From: Microbacterium sp. CGR2
GTDB lineage: Bacteria > Actinomycetota > Actinomycetes > Actinomycetales > Microbacteriaceae
Direction of reading: 5' to 3'
DNA length: 64,000 bases
Assembly (NCBI RefSeq): GCF_003626735.1
Contig: NZ_RBHX01000001.1
Location: 3,224,001 to 3,288,000, forward strand
Both the position numbers and the translations under genes were made by a program. This document shows positions 59,175 through 64,000 of this stretch, in pieces (positions within the stretch are counted from its first letter, which is position 1; every line of letters starts with the position of its first letter). The notes under the pieces are model-generated. The model was given only the letters and a program-made list of their open reading frames with translations, was not told the DNA's origin and made no database searches.

Positions 59175-59193
59175 TCTTCTTAGGCGCACCTAA
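59175..59193. promoter_or_regulatory. Possible DtxR/IdeR iron box upstream of ctaE-qcrCAB
   Basis: TCTTCTTAGGCGCACCTAA matches the actinobacterial iron-box consensus TTAGGTTAGGCTAACCTAA at 13 of 19 positions by my hand alignment; the core is the perfect inverted repeat CTTAGG-CGCA-CCTAAG (59179-59194). It lies 68 bp before the ctaE start and 106 bp from trpD. A functional site would tie heme-rich respiratory genes to iron. Hypothesis only. Confidence 0.4.
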
Positions 59194-59261
59194 GTTCCAG
59201 ACGGACGACTCGGAGCCCTCCGGTGCGAGAATCATGCCGTTAGATCGGCCATAATGGAAGG

Positions 59262-59915
59262 GTGACGACCTCAGCGACGTATGCCCCGGCGGCGAGAACG
59301 ATCAAGCGGCCCAACCCGGTAGCTGTCGGCACCATTGTGTGGCTCGGCAGTGAGGTGATGTTCTTCGCGGGACTCTTCGCGATCTACTTCACGCTCCGCA
59401 GTACCTCCCCCGAGCTCTGGGCCGACCGGACCGACCTGCTGAACGTGCCGTTCGCTGCGGTCAACACCGCGATCCTCGTGCTCTCGTCGTTCACCTGTCA
59501 GATGGGCGTCTTCGCCGCTGAAGACCTGCAGCCGTACAAGACCGCCAAGGGGCAGAAGAACGGTGCCGGTCGGCGTCGGCTCTTCGGCTGGGGCATGGTC
59601 GAGTGGTTCTTCCTCACCTTCGCTCTGGGTGCCATCTTCGTCTCCGGTCAGGTGTGGGAGTACGCCCAGCTGATCGCCGAGGGCATGCCGATCAACGCGG
59701 ACTCGTACGCCTCCGCGTTCTACCTGACGACCGGCTTCCACGCTCTGCACGTGACCGGCGGACTCATCGCGTTCCTGCTCGTCATCGGTCGGGCATACGC
59801 CGTCAAGAATTTCCGGCACAAGGAGGCGACCTCCTCGATCGTGGTGTCCTACTACTGGCACTTCGTCGACGTCGTCTGGATCGTGCTGTTCCTCGTTATC
59901 TACTTCCTGAAATAA
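59262..59915 (+). CDS. ctaE: Cytochrome c oxidase subunit III
   Basis: A 217-residue integral membrane protein with five helices. [38 protein letters not shown] and the end [15 protein letters not shown] are family blocks. It belongs to the aa3 oxidase that forms a supercomplex with the bc1 complex. Start is GTG at 59262; CATAAT (59250-59255) 6 nt before it suggests leaderless transcription. First gene of ctaE-qcrCAB. Confidence 0.96.
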   Translation: MTTSATYAPAARTIKRPNPVAVGTIVWLGSEVMFFAGLFAIYFTLRSTSPELWADRTDLLNVPFAAVNTAILVLSSFTCQMGVFAAEDLQPYKTAKGQKNGAGRRRLFGWGMVEWFFLTFALGAIFVSGQVWEYAQLIAEGMPINADSYASAFYLTTGFHALHVTGGLIAFLLVIGRAYAVKNFRHKEATSSIVVSYYWHFVDVVWIVLFLVIYFLK

Positions 59916-59935
59916 GAGCGGAGCTGATCCCCGAG

Positions 59936-60736
59936 ATGGCACGAGAGAAGAAGCACCGTTCACGCGGACGTCGCAGCCCGTTGGCGGCGGCCGCGCTCAT
60001 CGGAGCAGGTCTGATGATCACCGGCGCCGTGTATGCCGGAGCGTCCGCTGCATTCGCAGCCACCGAGACGCCGACGGCAGCGACTCAGCTGACCGTCGAA
60101 GACGGCGAGAAGCTGTTCACCGCGAACTGCGCCACCTGTCACGGACTCGATCTGGAGGGCACGCCCAACGGTCCGAGCCTCTACGGCGTCGGCGAGCTCG
60201 CGACGGAGTTCCAGCTCTCGACCGGTCGCATGCCGCTGCAGATGCAGGGACCGCAGGCACCGCAGAAGGAGCCGCAGTTCACCGAGGAGCAGATCCTCGC
60301 GATCTCCTCCTTCGTGCAGTCGGAGGCCCCGGGCCCGACGTTCCCGTCGGATCACATCCTCGACGGTGAGGGCGACGTGTCCAAGGGCGCCGAACTCTTC
60401 CGCGTGAACTGTGCCATGTGCCACAACGTCTCCGCAGCGGGTGGAGCGCTCACCGAAGGCAAGTACGCCCCGGGCCTGGCAGAGACCAGCCCCCTCCACA
60501 TCTACGCGGCCATGGTCACCGGCCCGCAGAACATGCCTGTCTTCAGCGACATGAACCTCACGGACGAAGACAAGCGTGACATCATCTCGGCTCTGCTCTT
60601 CCAGCAGCAGTCTGTTCAGGTCGGCGGCTTCTCCCTGGGTTCTCTCGGGCCGGTCTCCGAGGGCCTCTTCGTCTGGATCTTCGGTATCGGCGCGCTCGTC
60701 GCCATCACCGTGTGGATCACCGCGAAGTCCAACTGA
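59936..60736 (+). CDS. qcrC: Cytochrome bc1 complex diheme cytochrome c subunit
   Basis: A 266-residue protein: N-terminal membrane helix (about 14-36), two heme-binding CATCH (65-69) and CAMCH (159-163) motifs with downstream Met ligands, and a C-terminal helix (242-263). The diheme form replaces cytochrome c1 plus soluble cytochrome c in actinobacteria. ATG at 59936, 20 bp after ctaE. Confidence 0.96.
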   Translation: MAREKKHRSRGRRSPLAAAALIGAGLMITGAVYAGASAAFAATETPTAATQLTVEDGEKLFTANCATCHGLDLEGTPNGPSLYGVGELATEFQLSTGRMPLQMQGPQAPQKEPQFTEEQILAISSFVQSEAPGPTFPSDHILDGEGDVSKGAELFRVNCAMCHNVSAAGGALTEGKYAPGLAETSPLHIYAAMVTGPQNMPVFSDMNLTDEDKRDIISALLFQQQSVQVGGFSLGSLGPVSEGLFVWIFGIGALVAITVWITAKSN

Positions 60737-60772
60737 CGCTTAATCATCGAAGAGGAACGTACGAGGAGCACC

Positions 60773-61849
60773 ATGGCACACGACGACGACTCGCAGGCTC
60801 TTGACAGGGCCTACCAGCCCTCTCCAGGGCTGGGTGTCGCAGTCAGCGATCCCGTGCAGAACCCGGGCCTGCCGCCGCACCGCGAGCGGATGACCGACAA
60901 AGACCCGCGCGCTGAGAAGAACGCGGTTCGCACGGTCTACACCCTGTTCTACCTCTCGCTCGCGGGAAGCATCTGGGCGGTCGCCGCCTACATGCTGTTC
61001 CCGATCGAGAGCGGCGCTCTCATCGACATCCGTCAGAACAACCTCTTCATCGGTCTCGGCATCGCGCTGGCACTGCTCGCTCTCGGAATCGGTGCCATTC
61101 ACTGGTCCAAGGCGCTGATGTCCGACAAGGAGCACATCGAGTACCGCCACCCCACCCGTGGCAAGGACGCGACGCGAGAGGCCGCGATCAAGGCCTTCGC
61201 AGATGCGAACGAGGAATCCGGATTCGGACGCCGTTCGATGATCCGCAACTCGCTGTTCGCCGCGATCGTCGCCTCGATCATCCCCGGCGTCGTTCTCTTC
61301 CGTGGCCTGGCACCGCACTCCTCCGAAGAGAACCCCACCGCGGGCGACCCGGTGGCTCTTCTCAAGCACACGATGTGGGAAGAGGGTTCGCGCCTGGTGC
61401 GCGACCCCGACGGGACCCCGATCCGCGCCGCGGACGTGACCCTCGGCTCCGCCTTCCACGTGATTCCCGAGGAACTCGCCGAGCTCAGCCACCACGACGG
61501 CTACCTCGAGGAGAAGGCCAAGGCCATCGTCCTGATGATGCGACTCCGTCCGGAGCAGCTCGTCGAGGCCGAAGACCGCAAGGACTGGTCATACGACGGG
61601 ATCGTCGCCTACTCCAAGGTCTGCACGCACGTCGGGTGCCCGGTGGCACTCTACGAGCAGCAGACGCACCACCTGCTGTGCCCGTGCCACCAGTCGCAGT
61701 TCGACGTCACGGACCACGCCAAGGTCATCTTCGGCCCGGCCGCACGCCCGCTGCCGCAGCTGCCTATCACCGTCGATGACGAGGGCTACCTGGTCGCACG
61801 CAGCGACTTCACGGAACCCGTCGGCCCGAGCTTCTGGGAGCGCCATTGA
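60773..61849 (+). CDS. qcrA: Cytochrome bc1 complex Rieske iron-sulfur subunit
   Basis: A 358-residue protein with three N-terminal helices (about 54-75, 91-112, 164-182) and a C-terminal Rieske domain: CTHVGC from Cys284 and CPCHQS from Cys303 coordinate the 2Fe-2S cluster. Three helices instead of one is the actinobacterial type. ATG at 60773. Ends overlapping the qcrB TTG start. Confidence 0.96.
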   Translation: MAHDDDSQALDRAYQPSPGLGVAVSDPVQNPGLPPHRERMTDKDPRAEKNAVRTVYTLFYLSLAGSIWAVAAYMLFPIESGALIDIRQNNLFIGLGIALALLALGIGAIHWSKALMSDKEHIEYRHPTRGKDATREAAIKAFADANEESGFGRRSMIRNSLFAAIVASIIPGVVLFRGLAPHSSEENPTAGDPVALLKHTMWEEGSRLVRDPDGTPIRAADVTLGSAFHVIPEELAELSHHDGYLEEKAKAIVLMMRLRPEQLVEAEDRKDWSYDGIVAYSKVCTHVGCPVALYEQQTHHLLCPCHQSQFDVTDHAKVIFGPAARPLPQLPITVDDEGYLVARSDFTEPVGPSFWERH

Positions 61850-63660
61850 GCACCGCAACGCTGTCCAAAGAGGACAAGGACACCAAGGCACCGCTCGGCG
61901 GCCGCTTCGTGGGTGCCGCGTCGAACTACATCGATGAGCGCACCAGCCTTTCCGGCTTCGTCAAGGAGCTGGGTCGCAAGATCTTCCCCGACCACTGGTC
62001 GTTCATGCTCGGCGAGATCGCGCTGTGGAGCTTCGTGGTGGTGTTCCTTTCCGGAACCTTCCTGACGTTCTTCTTCCAGGCGTCGATGGTCGAGACGCAC
62101 TACACGGGTGCGTATGCACCGATGCGCGGCATCGCTATGTCGGCCGCACTCGAGTCGTCACTGCACATCTCCTTCGATCTGCGCGGCGGTCTGCTCGTCC
62201 GGCAGATCCACCACTGGGCCGCTCTCGTCTTCATCGCCGGTATCGGCGTCCACATGCTCCGCGTGTTCTTCACCGGCGCGTTCCGCAAGCCTCGCGAACT
62301 GAACTGGGTCATCGGCTTCGTGCTGTTCATCCTGGCGCTGGCCGAGGGCTTCACCGGATACTCGCTCCCCGACGACCTGCTGTCCGGTAACGGTCTGCGC
62401 ATCATCGACGGGATGGTCAAGGGCATCCCGCTGATCGGCACCTGGACCTCGTTCATCATCTTCGGAGGCGAGTTCCCCGGCACCGACATCGTCGGACGCC
62501 TCTACACGCTGCACATCCTGCTGCTGCCGATGCTGGTGATCGCTCTCATCGTCGTGCACCTCATGCTAATGATCATCAACAAGCACACGCAGTTCGCCGG
62601 CCCCGGCCGCACGAACGACAACGTCGTGGGCTACCCGATGATGCCGGTCTACATGTCGAAGATGGGCGGCTACCTGTTCATCGTGTTCGGCACCATCGTG
62701 CTGATAGCGACGTTCTTCCAGATCAACCCGATTTGGGCCTACGGACCGTACGACCCCTCCCCTGTCTCCGCCGGAACCCAGCCCGACTGGTACATCGGCT
62801 TCGCCGACGGCGCGCTGCGTCTGGCTCCGTCGAACTGGGACATCGTCATCGGCGAGAACACCTGGTCGTTCGGCATCCTCGCTCCCGTCGCGGTACTGGG
62901 CCTGTTCATCGTGGTCGTCGCGATCTACCCCTTCCTCGAGGCGTGGATCACGGGAGACAAGCGCGAGCACCACATCGCCCAGCGCCCGCGCAACGCGGCA
63001 ACCCGTACGGCGATCGGCGCCGCCGGCGTCATCTTCTACGCAGTGCTCTGGGCCGCCGCCTCGTCGGACCTGATCGCCACCCACTTCATGCTGACGATGG
63101 AGGGCGTCATCCACACGCTCCAGGCGCTGCTGATCCTGGGCCCGATCATCGGATACTTCGTCACGAAGCGCATCTGCCTCGCGCTCCAGAAGAAGGATCG
63201 CGAGATCGTGTTGCACGGTTTCGAGTCGGGCCGCATCGTCCGACTCCCCGGTGGCGAATTCATCGAGGTGCACCAGCCGGTCGACAAGTACGATCGCTGG
63301 AAGCTCATCGACGTCGACGGCTACGAGCCCCTTGTGGTTCGTCCGAACGCCAAGGGCCGCATCCCGTGGACGGAGAACGCCCGCTCCTCGATCTCCCGCT
63401 GGTTCTACGAAGACCGTCTCGCGCCGTTGACGCAGGCTGAGGTCGCTGCCGCCGACGCACACCAGCATCACGTCACGGCTCAGGCCGCGGAGGCAGAGGC
63501 CGCCGAGATCCAGCACGCTCACGAGCGCGCCGGAGCACCGGATGCCCCTCTCACGGCGACCGAGACGCACGTCGACGAGACGGCCAACACTCCGAGCACC
63601 GTCATCGCGACGGAGCCGGCGAAGAAGTCCCGCAAGAAGGATGAGGACGACAGCAAGTAG
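61846..63660 (+). CDS. qcrB: Cytochrome bc1 complex cytochrome b subunit
   Basis: A 604-residue membrane protein. The cytochrome b core has the heme-binding helices (LRGGLLVRQIHHWAALVF, GVHMLRVFFTG; later LHILLLPMLVIALIVVHLML) and the quinol-site block NPIWAYGPYDP. The C-terminal ~180 residues are an extension typical of actinobacteria, ending in a charged tail. The start is TTG at 61846, overlapping the qcrA stop (TTGA), with GGGAGCG upstream. Last gene of the operon. Confidence 0.96.
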   Translation: MSTATLSKEDKDTKAPLGGRFVGAASNYIDERTSLSGFVKELGRKIFPDHWSFMLGEIALWSFVVVFLSGTFLTFFFQASMVETHYTGAYAPMRGIAMSAALESSLHISFDLRGGLLVRQIHHWAALVFIAGIGVHMLRVFFTGAFRKPRELNWVIGFVLFILALAEGFTGYSLPDDLLSGNGLRIIDGMVKGIPLIGTWTSFIIFGGEFPGTDIVGRLYTLHILLLPMLVIALIVVHLMLMIINKHTQFAGPGRTNDNVVGYPMMPVYMSKMGGYLFIVFGTIVLIATFFQINPIWAYGPYDPSPVSAGTQPDWYIGFADGALRLAPSNWDIVIGENTWSFGILAPVAVLGLFIVVVAIYPFLEAWITGDKREHHIAQRPRNAATRTAIGAAGVIFYAVLWAAASSDLIATHFMLTMEGVIHTLQALLILGPIIGYFVTKRICLALQKKDREIVLHGFESGRIVRLPGGEFIEVHQPVDKYDRWKLIDVDGYEPLVVRPNAKGRIPWTENARSSISRWFYEDRLAPLTQAEVAAADAHQHHVTAQAAEAEAAEIQHAHERAGAPDAPLTATETHVDETANTPSTVIATEPAKKSRKKDEDDSK

Positions 63661-63678
63661 AAGCTGCTCCCTCAGTGA

Positions 63679-63713
63679 AGGAAGGCCCCGTCCATTGAGG
63701 ACGGGGCCTTCCT
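63679..63713 (+). terminator. Terminator of the ctaE-qcrCAB operon
   Basis: AGGAAGGCCCCGTCC (63679-63693) pairs perfectly with GGACGGGGCCTTCCT (63699-63713); loop ATTGA. It lies 18 bp after the qcrB stop. Confidence 0.93.
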
Positions 63714-63741
63714 CGTTGCAACGGCATGAAAGGATCGGAGC

Positions 63742-63894
63742 GTGACTTCCCTCGTTCGCCTCATACGGGCCGACTCTCGCGCCGACGCGCCCTATGCCCA
63801 TGCCGTCCCGAGCACGCTTCTGGGTGTCACGGTCCGCGGCTACGACCAAGAGCTCGTGGAGATCAAGGCCACCGCAGTGGTGACGGGCGACTGA
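63742..63894 (+). CDS. Small ORF resembling the C-terminus of a RidA-family protein
   Basis: A 50-residue ORF. Its second half, TLLGVTVRGYDQELVEIKATAVV, reads like the last ~25 residues of RidA/YjgF-fold proteins (RidA-type domains are about 120 residues). The first half has no matching sense. The GTG at 63742 has a reasonable ribosome site GGAG and the stop lies 3 bp before the GNAT gene. Either a truncated gene kept by coupling, or debris of a deleted RidA gene. Low certainty. Confidence 0.45.
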   Translation: MTSLVRLIRADSRADAPYAHAVPSTLLGVTVRGYDQELVEIKATAVVTGD

Positions 63895-63897
63895 ATC

Positions 63898-64000
63898 GTG
63901 GCGGTGCATATTCGGCCGGCGGTCGCCTCCGACGACGCAACGATCGAGCAGATCGAGTTCGCCGCTGACGCACTCCTCACGGAGCGTTTCCACGCCACGG
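63898..64000 (+). CDS. GNAT N-acetyltransferase, N-terminus only
   Basis: Reading from the GTG at 63898, 34 residues are visible before the window ends: IRPAVASDDATIEQIEFAAD, the usual opening of GNAT acetyltransferases. The catalytic core lies beyond the window. Confidence 0.6.
   Translation, partial: MAVHIRPAVASDDATIEQIEFAADALLTERFHAT

Overview
This is high-GC DNA with dense ATGA/GTGA gene overlaps, many GTG starts and an actinobacterial gene order (clpX-clpP1P2-tig, gap-pgk-tpiA-secG-rbpA, whiA-rapZ-uvrC-uvrA, uvrB-coaE-rpsA, trpD-ctaE-qcrCAB). RbpA, WhiA, two ClpP subunits and the QcrC diheme cytochrome point to Actinobacteria. The overall style, including a GTCGTTGAGCGAGCGAAGCG-type intergenic repeat, suggests Microbacteriaceae, probably Microbacterium. 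Genus level is an inference.

Region by region. (1) 1-15.9 kb is a divergent pair of operons. The minus arm reads GNAT acyltransferase, SIS protein, N-acylamino-acid racemase (NSAR/OSBS type), M19 dipeptidase, class I amidotransferase and class C beta-lactamase-like hydrolase, then a lipoprotein cut by the window edge. The plus arm reads M20 amidohydrolase, a Dpp-type peptide ABC importer (binding protein, two permeases, fused double ATPase), S66 LD-carboxypeptidase and two tandem class A beta-lactamase-like hydrolases. Together these look like an import and catabolism route for peptides containing D-amino acids, with an acyltransferase-racemase-deacylase module that could turn released D-amino acids into L-amino acids. 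(2) 16-20 kb: valS, small conserved proteins, a paired intergenic repeat, and an ArsR-like regulator whose promoter lies inside five TTGCAA sites spaced exactly 14 nt apart. (3) 20-31.5 kb: clpX; a SorC/DeoR regulator-deoC-aldehyde dehydrogenase operon that ends in a half-length ALDH lacking the catalytic part; clpP2/clpP1; tig; tRNA-Pro and tRNA-Gly; a membrane-anchored HEVGH protein; rbpA and secG.

(4) 31.5-46 kb: glycolysis (tpiA, pgk, gap), superoxide dismutase, whiA-rapZ with yvcK absent between them, the UvrABC genes, an OhrR-like regulator with a clear palindromic operator, a small CxxC protein, a TfoX-N protein, and coaE. (5) 46-52.8 kb: an accessory run (SsuABC/TauABC-like importer, acetyl-CoA synthetase-like ligase, O-acetylhomoserine sulfhydrylase-like enzyme, CoA-binding protein) lying between coaE and rpsA, which are usually close neighbours in actinobacteria. 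(6) 52.9-64 kb: rpsA, a lipoprotein/PKD-like pair, a stand-alone 5'-3' exonuclease, a PHP protein, trpD, the ctaE-qcrCAB respiratory operon behind a possible DtxR/IdeR-type iron box, a small RidA-tail-like ORF, and the start of a GNAT gene.

No CRISPR array, insertion sequence, prophage or replication origin was seen. All intergenic stretches are shorter than 300 bp. Functions are assigned from motifs and family resemblance read directly from the translations; no database search was possible.
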